Program-made: the position numbers and the translations under genes
In this document: positions 26,235-34,260 of the stretch, piece by piece
Layout of the letters: every line of letters begins with the position of its first letter
Position numbering within the stretch: the first letter of the stretch is position 1
Notes under the pieces: generated by a model
Told to the model about the DNA's origin: nothing
Seen by the model: only the letters and a program-made list of their open reading frames with translations
The model's database searches: none
NCBI RefSeq assembly: GCF_045209745.1
Contig: NZ_CP109273.1
Coordinates: 6,634,001 to 6,698,000, forward strand
Length of the DNA stretch: 64,000 bases
Direction: 5' to 3'
From: Micromonospora sp045209745
GTDB lineage: Bacteria; Actinomycetota; Actinomycetes; Mycobacteriales; Micromonosporaceae

Positions 26235-27958
26235 GATCCACCGCCAGCCGGCTGGAAGACAGCGCGGTAGTCCGGGTCGGCCCAGAGTTGCCGGTGCGGC
26301 GCCAGGCCGCGCAGCCGACCGCCGTCCAGCCAGGCGACGAGGTCGGCCGCCGCGGCCGCCGCGGTCCGGTGGGTGACCACCAGTCGGGTACGCTCCCCGG
26401 CCCGCCCGACCACCGCCTCAGTGATCCGGTGTTCGGTCGCGGTGTCGAGGCTGGACGTCGCGTCGTCCAGGATGAGCAGCCGCTCGGCGGCGAACGCGCG
26501 GGCCAGGCCGAGACGTTGGGTCTCGCCCCCGGAGAGCGGTGTGTCGACCAGCGGGTTGCGGTAACCGCTGGGCAGACGGTCGATCACGTCGGCGATCGCC
26601 GCCATCCGGGCCGCCCGCAGAACCGTCGGCGTGGCCGGGCTCCGATTGGCCGGCGGCGCCGCCGAGTCGACCGGCAGCGCCAGGCCGATCGCGTCGTGGA
26701 CGGTCGCGCCGATCAGCACCGGCCGGTCGAAGGCGTACCCGACGGCTCGGCGCAGCGCCGTCGGGTCGAGGTCCCGCAGCGGCACACCGTCCAGTCGCAC
26801 CTCACCGCTGTCGGGGTCGTACAGTCGTCCCGCCACGGCCGCCAGGGTCGACTTGCCGGCACCGGACGCTCCGACGACGGCCACGGTGGCGCCGGCCGGC
26901 ACGTCCAGGTCGATGCCGTCGAGGATGGGCCGACCGTCGTCGGCGTGCACGCACACGCCGCGCAGTCGCAGGGCGCCGCCGCCGGGTGGAAGGGGCCGAT
27001 CGCCTGCCGGCGTGGCGGGCTGCGTCAGCAGGTCGGCGACCCGGTGTGCTCCCGCGCGGCTGCGGACCAGGTGGTTCAGGGTGGCGAGCACTCCACCGAG
27101 CCCGGCGCCCATGGCCGCGTACCGGACCGCGGCGACCAGTTGGCCCGGTGTGAGCCAGCCTGTGGTCACCGCGTACCCGCCGACCGCGATGACGCTCAGG
27201 TTCAGCAGCGGCGCCACGGCCGAGGTGCGCGCGCTCGCCCGGGCCAGCAGTTTCCAGGTGCGCCGGCCGTGCAGGTCCAGCTCCGGTAGGGCCGCCAGCA
27301 CCCGGTCCTCCTCGCGATGGGCGGTGCCGGCGGCGGCGATGGTCCGGGAACCGCTCAGCGACTCCAGCAGTCGGCCGGCGATGGTGCCGAGCACCCGTTG
27401 GTATCCGGCGGTCGCGGCCGAGGCGTCGGCCACAAAGACACGCATGAGGACGGCGAGCAGGCCGAGACCGGCGAGCAGGGTGACCCCGAGGACCGGTTCC
27501 ATGATGGCGAGCGCGACGACGCTGCCGAGCGGTGGGAGCACCGCCACGACGGCCAGGACCACGGCGTTGCCGGCCTGTCCCGCGTCGGCGGCCTGACCGA
27601 CCAACCGGCCGACGAGATCACCCACCGGGTGTCGGCGGGTGGCGCGGACGTCCAAGGCGAACAGGTGACGCAGCAGGTGCCGGCGCAGCCCGGCGGTGGC
27701 GCGCGCCGCACCGAACCCGCTGGCCAGATCCGTCAGGGTGTCGACGCCGATGAGGACGACAACCAGGCCGCAGGCGGACACCGCCCACCAGCCGGAGCCG
27801 CCGGCGAGGGCGGCGTCGACGGCGCGGCCGAGTGCCGCGGGTAGCAACAGTTCGGCGGCCGCGCCGAGAAGCGCGACCGCAGCGAGTCCGACGGTCCAGC
27901 CGCCGCCCGCCCGGACCGTCTGCCGGAGCAGCCTGTCCCCGTTGGCGAACGTCGGCAT
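26231..27958 (-). CDS. ABC transporter (fused membrane and ATPase domains) of lanthipeptide locus, first subunit
   Basis: About 575 residues: membrane domain (about 1-310) and ATPase domain with Walker A GASGAGKST, canonical signature LSGGETQ and Walker B LLILDDATSSLD. The replacement of the usual catalytic Glu by Asp in the DD of Walker B contrasts with the partner's DEAT, so the two subunits may split the catalytic duties. ATG 27958 follows GGGAGG; the ORF extends upstream to 27997 without a ribosome site. It begins 73 bases after the lanthipeptide precursor stop, with a perfect hairpin between them. Confidence 0.85.
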   Translation of the reverse strand: MPTFANGDRLLRQTVRAGGGWTVGLAAVALLGAAAELLLPAALGRAVDAALAGGSGWWAVSACGLVVVLIGVDTLTDLASGFGAARATAGLRRHLLRHLFALDVRATRRHPVGDLVGRLVGQAADAGQAGNAVVLAVVAVLPPLGSVVALAIMEPVLGVTLLAGLGLLAVLMRVFVADASAATAGYQRVLGTIAGRLLESLSGSRTIAAAGTAHREEDRVLAALPELDLHGRRTWKLLARASARTSAVAPLLNLSVIAVGGYAVTTGWLTPGQLVAAVRYAAMGAGLGGVLATLNHLVRSRAGAHRVADLLTQPATPAGDRPLPPGGGALRLRGVCVHADDGRPILDGIDLDVPAGATVAVVGASGAGKSTLAAVAGRLYDPDSGEVRLDGVPLRDLDPTALRRAVGYAFDRPVLIGATVHDAIGLALPVDSAAPPANRSPATPTVLRAARMAAIADVIDRLPSGYRNPLVDTPLSGGETQRLGLARAFAAERLLILDDATSSLDTATEHRITEAVVGRAGERTRLVVTHRTAAAAAADLVAWLDGGRLRGLAPHRQLWADPDYRAVFQPAGGGS

Positions 27959-27982
27959 CGGTCCTCCCGTGGGTACGCGGTT

Positions 27983-28014
27983 GCCCTGGGTGGGCACGTC
28001 TACCCACCCAGGGC
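27983..28014 (-). terminator. Hairpin between precursor gene and transporter genes
   Basis: Perfect 12-bp stem, arms 27983-27994 and 28003-28014, 8-base loop. Likely an attenuator or RNA-stabilising stem that lets the precursor be made in excess over the transporter, as known for other lanthipeptide operons. Confidence 0.6.
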
Positions 28015-28030
28015 CCCACGTGTGCGTGGA

Positions 28031-28150
28031 TCAGTTGCAGGTCGTGACGGAGAGCGAGCTGTCGCCGCAGAGCAGCAGGCTCGCCCGGCTACCGCCACCC
28101 GTGCGGTCGGCCGGAGCCATCTCCAGGCCCTGGAGGTCCAGAAGCGCCAT
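28031..28150 (-). CDS. SapB-like class III lanthipeptide precursor (39 residues)
   Basis: Ribosomal precursor of a ringed, surface-active peptide. The leader (about 1-17) has MALLDLQGLE with the LLDLQ helix motif recognised by class III synthetases. The core ends with SRASLLLCGDSSLSVTTCN (21-39), which from memory equals the SapB core of Streptomyces coelicolor except Val35 for Ile. Two S-x-x-S-x-x-x-C units (S21/S24/C28 and S31/S34/C38) predict two lanthionine rings with dehydroalanines, as in SapB. ATG 28150 begins 5 bases after the synthetase stop. SapB helps aerial hyphae break the water surface; the role here is inferred. Confidence 0.93.
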   Translation of the reverse strand: MALLDLQGLEMAPADRTGGGSRASLLLCGDSSLSVTTCN

Positions 28151-28155
28151 GTCGT

Positions 28156-30753
28156 TCACCTCCCTTCCATCCGTTCGCCGATCAGGTCGCCCCCGCTGTC
28201 GCGAGGGAGTCTCGTCGCGCCCGGCAGGGGCGCGAGGAAGGGCAGCACCGGCGGCTGGTCGTGTTGCGCGCTGGCCAGCGCGTACAGCACGCCGGCGGTG
28301 CCGGTGCCGAAGTCCATGGAGAGCCGCAGCAACTGCTCGCCGGGGAACGCGGTCCCCTCCCGGTACGGCAGCGCGTGCCAGGTCAGCCGATCCAGTTGCG
28401 CGCCGAGTTCGCGGCGGTCGGCATCGCCCGCCGAGGCGGCGAGGTAGGCGATGATGCCGGCCCGGCCGGCGAAGAGCCCGGACTGTGCGTAGAACGGTGA
28501 CCGCGCCGCACGGCGGATCCCCGCGCTCGCCTCGGCGAACTGGTCGTCGGCACGGTGGCGCAGGTACTGGTCGAGGACCAGCCCGATACCGACGCTGCCG
28601 TGCGCCAGGTAGGGCATGGTGCGCCAGCCCTCATTGACCTCCAGGGCACCGTCCGGGCGCAGCACACACCGGCGCAGATCCTGGCGCAGCGCCGTGGCGG
28701 CGTGCCCCAACAGCTCGTCGTCGCCGCTGAGCTCGTAGAGCCGCAACAGCATCAGCGCCGGTCCGGTCCGGCCCCGCAGCAGCCCGGCGTACGGGTTGCG
28801 TCCGCCGCTGACGTCCGGGCCCGGGTCGTCAGCCAGCTGCCCGATCACTTGCTCAGCGGCCCGCCACGCGGCGGCGTGCAACGACACCTCCCCGGTACGC
28901 GCAGCCAACTCGGCCAGGTTGAGCGCGATCCCGGACAGTCCGCTCGCCAGGCTGTGGTCGAGCCCGTCCAGGGGTTCCCGCAGGCAGATGTCGAGAACGT
29001 CCAGCGCGTCCTGCCGGCGTCCGAGGTGAACGAGTGCGTAGGCAACGCCATGCAGCCCGTCGTAGAAGCCGCAGCGGGTGCCGGACGGGGGCGTTGTCGC
29101 CCGCCGCACCAGCCAGTCTTCGTGCTCGGGCCACCGCCCGGCACCGCTCTTGTCGAGCGCGTACAGCACTCCCGCCGCCCCGTGGGCGAGGTTGAGGCCG
29201 CCGCTGCGGAACTGCTCGATGTCACCGGGAAAGAGTCGGTCGTTACGCTCGGGAGCGGCGCTGGCCACGATCGCCGTCGTCAACTGGTCCCGCGTGGTGC
29301 GCCAGTCATCCGCGACAAGAGCTCCTCGCGGGTCAGCGGTGACCCGCAGGCCGCCGGTGATCTCCTCGACCGCCGGGTCGAGGAAGGACCTCGGCACCGG
29401 GAAGTTCGCGGCGATGATGTCGGCCAGGTGAGTCACCTTCGCCGGGGCGAGCCGGACCAGCTGGGTCAGTGGCAGGAACAGCGCCAACCGCAGGCACGCC
29501 AGGGCGTACCGGTCGACCGCCGGCCCGGTCCGGTCCCTCGGTGCCGCGAAGCCCTGGTTGCGCAGCCCGGGTCGGCGGTGCCCGGCGATCGGAGCGGCCA
29601 CCTCGAAGTCGACCAGGGCGACCCGGTCATCCGGCCGGATCATGATGTTGAACAGGTGCAGGTCCCCGTAGACCAGGCCGCGCTCGTGGATCGCCGCCAC
29701 GACGGATTCGACCTGCTCGTAGGTCTGCCGGGCCCACCGGGCGTACGCCGCCCGGTCGCCGTCCGTCGCGTCGGCGTCGATGAGCGGGTACCGGTCGACC
29801 AGCACCTTGTTCAGCGGTCGGCCTTCGATGAACTCGAGCGCGAGGAAGCAGTGCTCGCCGAGGACGAACTCGTCGTGCACCCGCGGCACCTGTGGCAGGT
29901 CGGCGAGTTGCCGCAGGGCCTCCGCCTCGCGGGCCAGCCGGGCGACGGCATCGGTGCCGTCGGCGTCCAGGCCGGCGTGCGGTCGGGCCTCCTTCAGCAC
30001 CACCTCGGTGTCGGTACGCAGGTCCCTGCCCACGTACAGCCCACCGCCGTTCGAAAAGTGGATCACCCGCTCGACCCGGTACGGCACCTCGTTGGTGCTG
30101 GTGTCATTCCGGGCGGCCAGGTGCGGGCCGAGGAAGTCGGGCAGGGTGATCCAGGCAGGTACGTGAAAGACGGGCTCACGGCGGTCCGGCACCAGCGCGC
30201 CGGAGTCGTCCTCGATCGCCGGCACCACCTGGCCGTCGGCTGAGTGGCAGTAGCGGGCGGCGAAGCCGCCGTAGCGCACGTAGACCGGGCCGGTGCCGTA
30301 GCGGAGATCACTGAGGATGTACGGTCCGGGCTCGCCGATGAGTAGTTCGTCGAGTTCCTTGCAGGCCAGCTCCAGCTCCGCGTCATCACGGGGGTAGACG
30401 GTGATGAACTTTCCGCTGGCGGCTCGTGCGGCGTACTTGGAGTTGCGCAGCAGCAGCGTGCGCGGCCCGCGCAGGAACTTGAAGGACAGGCCGCGGGGGA
30501 CGCAGTAGTTCCAGACCGCGTCCAGCACCCGCTCCGCGTTCGCCAGACCCGCCGAAACGTGGATCTTCCAGCCCTGCTGGGGCAGCGAGCCGCCGTCCGG
30601 CGCGTAGATCAGCCAGTCGTCGAGCGGCTCGCGACGCCAGCCGGCCGGCATCGGTCGTTCGGCGGCCGGGAAGACGGGCTGCGCGACGGCGCTGCCGAGC
30701 GAGTCGTAGAACAGCCGATCTGCGGCGCAGTAGCTGTCGTAGCGTTCGTCCAC
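28156..30753 (-). CDS. Class III lanthipeptide synthetase LanKC (RamC/AmfT type)
   Basis: Trifunctional enzyme, 865 residues: phosphoSer/Thr lyase domain (about 1-215), Ser/Thr kinase domain (about 225-475; glycine loop SNGGG at 234-238, K254, catalytic YGDLHLFN at 362-369, DFE at 382-384) and a LanC-like cyclase domain (about 515-850) with HGSVGIG and FGTGTAG turns but without the zinc ligands of class I/II enzymes. It phosphorylates Ser residues of the precursor, eliminates phosphate, and adds Cys to form rings. GTG 30753 is used with GAGAGG about 14 bases upstream, weak for the locus. First gene of the synthetase-precursor-transporter operon, the same order as ramCSAB. Confidence 0.93.
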   Translation of the reverse strand: MDERYDSYCAADRLFYDSLGSAVAQPVFPAAERPMPAGWRREPLDDWLIYAPDGGSLPQQGWKIHVSAGLANAERVLDAVWNYCVPRGLSFKFLRGPRTLLLRNSKYAARAASGKFITVYPRDDAELELACKELDELLIGEPGPYILSDLRYGTGPVYVRYGGFAARYCHSADGQVVPAIEDDSGALVPDRREPVFHVPAWITLPDFLGPHLAARNDTSTNEVPYRVERVIHFSNGGGLYVGRDLRTDTEVVLKEARPHAGLDADGTDAVARLAREAEALRQLADLPQVPRVHDEFVLGEHCFLALEFIEGRPLNKVLVDRYPLIDADATDGDRAAYARWARQTYEQVESVVAAIHERGLVYGDLHLFNIMIRPDDRVALVDFEVAAPIAGHRRPGLRNQGFAAPRDRTGPAVDRYALACLRLALFLPLTQLVRLAPAKVTHLADIIAANFPVPRSFLDPAVEEITGGLRVTADPRGALVADDWRTTRDQLTTAIVASAAPERNDRLFPGDIEQFRSGGLNLAHGAAGVLYALDKSGAGRWPEHEDWLVRRATTPPSGTRCGFYDGLHGVAYALVHLGRRQDALDVLDICLREPLDGLDHSLASGLSGIALNLAELAARTGEVSLHAAAWRAAEQVIGQLADDPGPDVSGGRNPYAGLLRGRTGPALMLLRLYELSGDDELLGHAATALRQDLRRCVLRPDGALEVNEGWRTMPYLAHGSVGIGLVLDQYLRHRADDQFAEASAGIRRAARSPFYAQSGLFAGRAGIIAYLAASAGDADRRELGAQLDRLTWHALPYREGTAFPGEQLLRLSMDFGTGTAGVLYALASAQHDQPPVLPFLAPLPGATRLPRDSGGDLIGERMEGR

Positions 30754-31334
30754 CGTCTCGCCGCCTCTCGAACTCGGCCGGCTGTTGTTCCGGCGTCGAA
30801 TCGAGTCTCATGGACGGGACGGGGCGGGCTCCAGTGCGCTTAGTCACGACGTTCGATGCGGGGCGCACAGGTACTCATGACAATAGTCAGGCCCCCACGG
30901 CACGGTCAGCAGCACCGGGGAACTCGGTCCGGTCGCTGTCGAGGACGGTGGTGGTCCGTGGGGGCGACGGGTTCGTGTGCGACGAAGGTGCGGGTGGCGG
31001 GGCCGAATCCACGTTGATACTCGTCAATGTTGCCAGAGCGGATCCAAGCGTGTTGGAATAGCTCATATCGCCGCAGCACGGGGGCAACCGTGCTGGGAAC
31101 GGCCAGCACGGGAGCATCGCAGCGCCGGCAGCGCACCGCCTTGGCGGAGGCTCGCATGCCGCATCGCCGGGCCATCGCTACGACGACGGGCATTTTGCCG
31201 GGCAGGCACCCTCGCCCGCCGTACGTATCCCCCGGCGTGCACCCCCGACGGCCGACGCTCGACCTCTGACACGCCGGGGGCGTCCGATTCGGTCTGCCAG
31301 CGCACCAGAACCGGCGACGAGGTGAGAAGCAATC
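30754..31334. other. 580-base region upstream of LanKC gene
   Basis: No convincing gene. A weak minus-strand ORF (30906-31193, 95 codons) includes RCRRCDAPVL, a possible zinc knuckle, but its codon use is poor. A TGACAATAGTCA inverted repeat (30878-30889) lies 125 bases before the LanKC start and could belong to its promoter. Confidence 0.35.
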
Positions 31335-31916
31335 ATGATTTCCCGAGAGAGTTTCGCGGGGTGGTACCGAAACCGCTTCGTGTGGGTGGCGGTGATCCTG
31401 CTGACGGTGTCGGCCGGCACGGCCGTACTGGTCAACCGGGCCGGCCCGGAGGCGGAGCCGGCGGATCTGCAAGCGCAGATTGTGGCCCGGATGCGGACCA
31501 CGCTCGAACAGGCGGACCCGGGGCAGCACAACCACGCCGGACACAGCGCCCAGCAGGTGGCCACCGAGAAGGAGAAGCCTGCAGTGATCTGCGGGGTCCG
31601 CGTCTACGGCTACGAGCCGGCCGAAGCCAGCGCTCTCGCTGATGTGCAGACGGTCTACGGCTTCCACCTCTGCGGAGTCGCCGAGCAGAAGCGCCCCTGG
31701 GACGTGGCGGTCAAGCTGGCCGGCCCCGTGATCATGGACATGTCCACCGACCCTCCGGGCATCCAGGTCGTCGAGGCGACCGCCGACGTCATGTTCGTCG
31801 ACCGGCTGCGGGAGATGTTCCCGGCCAAGTACGCGACGTTGGCGCAAGAGGAGGCGCTGACCGCCTCGGAGATGGCCGAGCAGCGCCGCCGGTACGACGC
31901 CGCAGCCGGGCTCTGA
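31335..31916 (+). CDS. Membrane-anchored protein of unknown function
   Basis: 193 residues. One N-terminal membrane segment (about 16-33) after a basic cytoplasmic stub, then an extracytoplasmic domain of about 155 residues with a His-rich patch (QHNHAGHS near 65-72) and two cysteines (ICGVRVYG and FHLCGV) that could pair. No known family is recognised. ATG 31335 follows GAGGTGAGAAG. It is divergent from the lanthipeptide operon and upstream of the LPMO gene, from which it is separated by a CebR-type operator, so it is probably independent of both. Confidence 0.6.
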   Translation: MISRESFAGWYRNRFVWVAVILLTVSAGTAVLVNRAGPEAEPADLQAQIVARMRTTLEQADPGQHNHAGHSAQQVATEKEKPAVICGVRVYGYEPAEASALADVQTVYGFHLCGVAEQKRPWDVAVKLAGPVIMDMSTDPPGIQVVEATADVMFVDRLREMFPAKYATLAQEEALTASEMAEQRRRYDAAAGL

Positions 31917-32003
31917 CCATGCCGGGCGGGCGGGCTGCGGACCACATCCGACCATAAGGAGATCAGGATTGATATTTACGTTCATTAATGTAACAGTGAG
32001 TTT

Positions 32004-32017
32004 TGGGAGCGTTCCCA
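32004..32017. promoter_or_regulatory. CebR-type operator upstream of AA10 LPMO
   Basis: TGGGAGCGTTCCCA, the identical 14-mer found before the GH6 cellulase gene, 38 bases ahead of the LPMO GTG start. An AT-rich stretch just upstream may hold the promoter. Confidence 0.8.
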
Positions 32018-32054
32018 TTCCTGATCTTTAGTACCGAAGAGCGGAGGATGAACA

Positions 32055-32735
32055 GTGCGTCCACACACGTCCGATCATTCCGGCGGACGATCCCGGCCAA
32101 CCGTCCGTCAGTCCCTCCGAGTGGTCGTTGTGCTGTTCGCCATGGTGGTCGGCACGCTGCCCTGGACCGGCGCAGCCCAGGCCCACGGCACCGTCATCAA
32201 CCCGGCGAGTCGCGCCTACCAGTGCTGGAAGACCTGGGGCAACCAACACACGAACCCAGCCATGCAGCAACAGGACCCCATGTGTTGGCGGGCGTTCCAG
32301 GCCAACCCCGACACCATGTGGAACTGGATGAGCCAGCTGCGGGACGGCCTCGCCGGCCAGTTCCAGGCCCGCACCCCGGACGGCCAGCTGTGCAGCAACG
32401 CCCTCTCCAGGAACGACACCGTGAACCAGCCCGGAGCGTGGAAGGCGACCACCGTCAGCAGCAACTTCACCGTCCAGATGTACGACCAGGCCAGTCACGG
32501 TGCTGACTACTTCCGGGTCTACGTCACCAAGCAGGGATTCAACCCGACCACTCAGCGGCTCGGGTGGGGCAACCTCGACCTGATCACGACGACCGGGCGT
32601 TACGCGCCAGCGCAGAACATCTCGTTCAACGTCTCGGTCTCTGGACGCACCGGAAACCACATCCTGTTCGTGATCTGGAAGGCGTCACACATGGACCAGA
32701 CCTACATGTGGTGCAGCGACATCAACATCGCCTGA
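32055..32735 (+). CDS. Secreted AA10 lytic polysaccharide monooxygenase
   Basis: Copper enzyme that cleaves crystalline cellulose or chitin oxidatively. 226 residues: signal peptide ending AQA just before His44, so the mature chain begins HGTVINPASR with the N-terminal copper His; the second copper His is 148 (in QASHGADYF, mature position 105). The C-terminal FVIWKASHMDQTY and WCSDINI complete the AA10 fold; no CBM. It most resembles the Thermobifida fusca E7 type (cellulose/chitin), from memory. GTG 32055 follows GGAGG. The CebR box upstream points to cellulose as the signal, and a terminator follows. Confidence 0.92.
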   Translation: MRPHTSDHSGGRSRPTVRQSLRVVVVLFAMVVGTLPWTGAAQAHGTVINPASRAYQCWKTWGNQHTNPAMQQQDPMCWRAFQANPDTMWNWMSQLRDGLAGQFQARTPDGQLCSNALSRNDTVNQPGAWKATTVSSNFTVQMYDQASHGADYFRVYVTKQGFNPTTQRLGWGNLDLITTTGRYAPAQNISFNVSVSGRTGNHILFVIWKASHMDQTYMWCSDINIA

Positions 32736-32763
32736 TCGGCAGGACCGAAAGCCGTGGCACTAC

Positions 32764-32795
32764 TCCGGCCCAGGGCGTCGGCGTCCTGGGCCGGA
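32764..32795 (+). terminator. Terminator after LPMO gene
   Basis: 11-bp stem TCCGGCCCAGG (32764-32774) with CCTGGGCCGGA (32785-32795), followed by CTGTTCTT. It would limit read-through into the dehydrogenase gene. Confidence 0.6.
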
Positions 32796-32890
32796 CTGTT
32801 CTTCCGGTATCGCCTTACCCGACCGGCTGTGCCAAGTGGGAAGTCACCCGGGTGGCATGGAGGCCACCCCACTTACTCGAGGAGCTGAAA

Positions 32891-34150
32891 ATGTCGCGAT
32901 GGCGTTGTCGCCCGGCCACCATGCTGGCCGGGCTGCTCGTTCTGGCCCTGGCTTCGTCCCTGTTGCCACCGGCGCCGATTTCTGGCACCGCCGCGGCCGG
33001 CACATCCCATACCCGCGCGGTGCCACTCGCCGAGCTGACCGTGGTATCCGAACGGGTGGCGTTCGGTCTGCAGCGTCCGATCGCGATCACCGGGCTGCCG
33101 GACGGTCGGATGCTGATTGCGGAGAAGAACGGCACCGTCCGCTCCTACCACCCCGATACCGGCTTGGCCGCCGAGCCGGTGCTCGACCTGACCGCCCGGA
33201 TCGACACGTCGGACAACGAGCGCGGCCTCCTCGGCATCACGCCGGCGCCGAACTTCGCGCGGACCGGGATCCTCTACGTGGCCTACACGAGCTTGCCGGC
33301 CGGCGCGCTGACCCTGGCGCGAGTGCCCATCGGCGCTCCCGACAGGCTGCAGGTGCTGCTCACCCAGGAGCACGCCGAGTACGGCAACCACAACGGCGGA
33401 CAGGTAGCGTTCGGCCGCGACGGCTACCTCTACTGGTCCCTTGGCGACGGCGGCCACGCGTACGACCCGTTCAAGTCCGGTCAGAATCTCGGCACCCTGC
33501 TCGGCAAGATTCTGCGGATCGACGTCAACCGCACCTGCGGGGGTAAGCCCTACTGCGTGCCCTCCGACAACCCGTTCGTCCGCACGCCGGGCGCGCGGCC
33601 GGAGATCTGGGTCTACGGGCTGCGCAACCCGTGGCGGTTCTCCATCGACCCGGTCGACGGCTCGCTGTGGATCGGTGATGTCGGCCAGGGCCTGGTCGAG
33701 GAGATCAACCACATCCGCCCGTCGCAGCGTGGAGCGAACCTCGGCTGGTCCTGCCGGGAGGGCACGCCGGTCTTCGACCCGGAGCAATGCCGGCCGGGCG
33801 TGCGATACACCGACCCGGTCTTCGAGTACGAGCATTACATGACGGAGAACTGCTCGGTGATCGGTGGCGTGGTGTACCGAGGGTCCGCCACCCCGGAAGC
33901 GTGGGGGACCTACATCGCGAGCGACTACTGCTCGACCCTCGCGTTCGCCGTCCGCCCCAAACCCACGGGCGGCTACGAGTCGGCCACGATCGGCAACTTC
34001 CCCACCCAGCCGACCGCGATCGGCACCGACGTGCGCGGCGAGCTGTATGTGCTCAGTGACCTCCCGGGATGGCTGAGCCGGGTGCGGTTCGAGCGGGTCC
34101 AGCGGCCAGCTACAGAGGTTGAAAGGCCAACGTCCGAGCTGTCTCGGTAA
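32891..34150 (+). CDS. Secreted PQQ-dependent-type sugar dehydrogenase (GSDH/sorbosone family)
   Basis: Soluble aldose sugar dehydrogenase fold, six-bladed beta propeller, about 419 residues with a signal peptide (1-33). Landmarks: GLQRPIAITGLPDGRMLIAE blade 1, the NHNGGQVAFGRDGYLYWSLGDGG segment with the active-site His (H in YGNHNGG), and GLRNPWRFS. These enzymes oxidise aldoses using PQQ; no PQQ-biosynthesis gene is in the window, so cofactor supply is unknown. ATG 32891 follows GAGGAG. It follows the AA10 gene on the same strand, separated by a terminator. Fungal PQQ-sugar dehydrogenases can feed electrons to LPMOs; a similar role here is possible but unproven. Confidence 0.8.
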   Translation: MSRWRCRPATMLAGLLVLALASSLLPPAPISGTAAAGTSHTRAVPLAELTVVSERVAFGLQRPIAITGLPDGRMLIAEKNGTVRSYHPDTGLAAEPVLDLTARIDTSDNERGLLGITPAPNFARTGILYVAYTSLPAGALTLARVPIGAPDRLQVLLTQEHAEYGNHNGGQVAFGRDGYLYWSLGDGGHAYDPFKSGQNLGTLLGKILRIDVNRTCGGKPYCVPSDNPFVRTPGARPEIWVYGLRNPWRFSIDPVDGSLWIGDVGQGLVEEINHIRPSQRGANLGWSCREGTPVFDPEQCRPGVRYTDPVFEYEHYMTENCSVIGGVVYRGSATPEAWGTYIASDYCSTLAFAVRPKPTGGYESATIGNFPTQPTAIGTDVRGELYVLSDLPGWLSRVRFERVQRPATEVERPTSELSR

Positions 34151-34205
34151 TTCGGGTTCGCCGTCGTACTTCGGTAACCGGGGCACCCCCGCCAACGCCG
34201 ATCGC

Positions 34206-34251
34206 GGCCGGGGACGGGGTCGGCGTTGGCGAGGCCGACCCGTCCCCGGCC
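34206..34251. terminator. Bidirectional terminator between dehydrogenase and protease genes
   Basis: 19-bp near-perfect stem (arms 34206-34224 and 34233-34251, one bulged G) centred in the 110-base convergent gap. Confidence 0.65.
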
Positions 34252-34260
34252 CGAGTTGCC

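Noticed and set aside
30906..31193. 95-codon minus-strand frame with a CRRC motif upstream of LanKC
   Set aside because: Codon use is unlike real genes here and no family is recognised; kept only as a remark in the gap entry.
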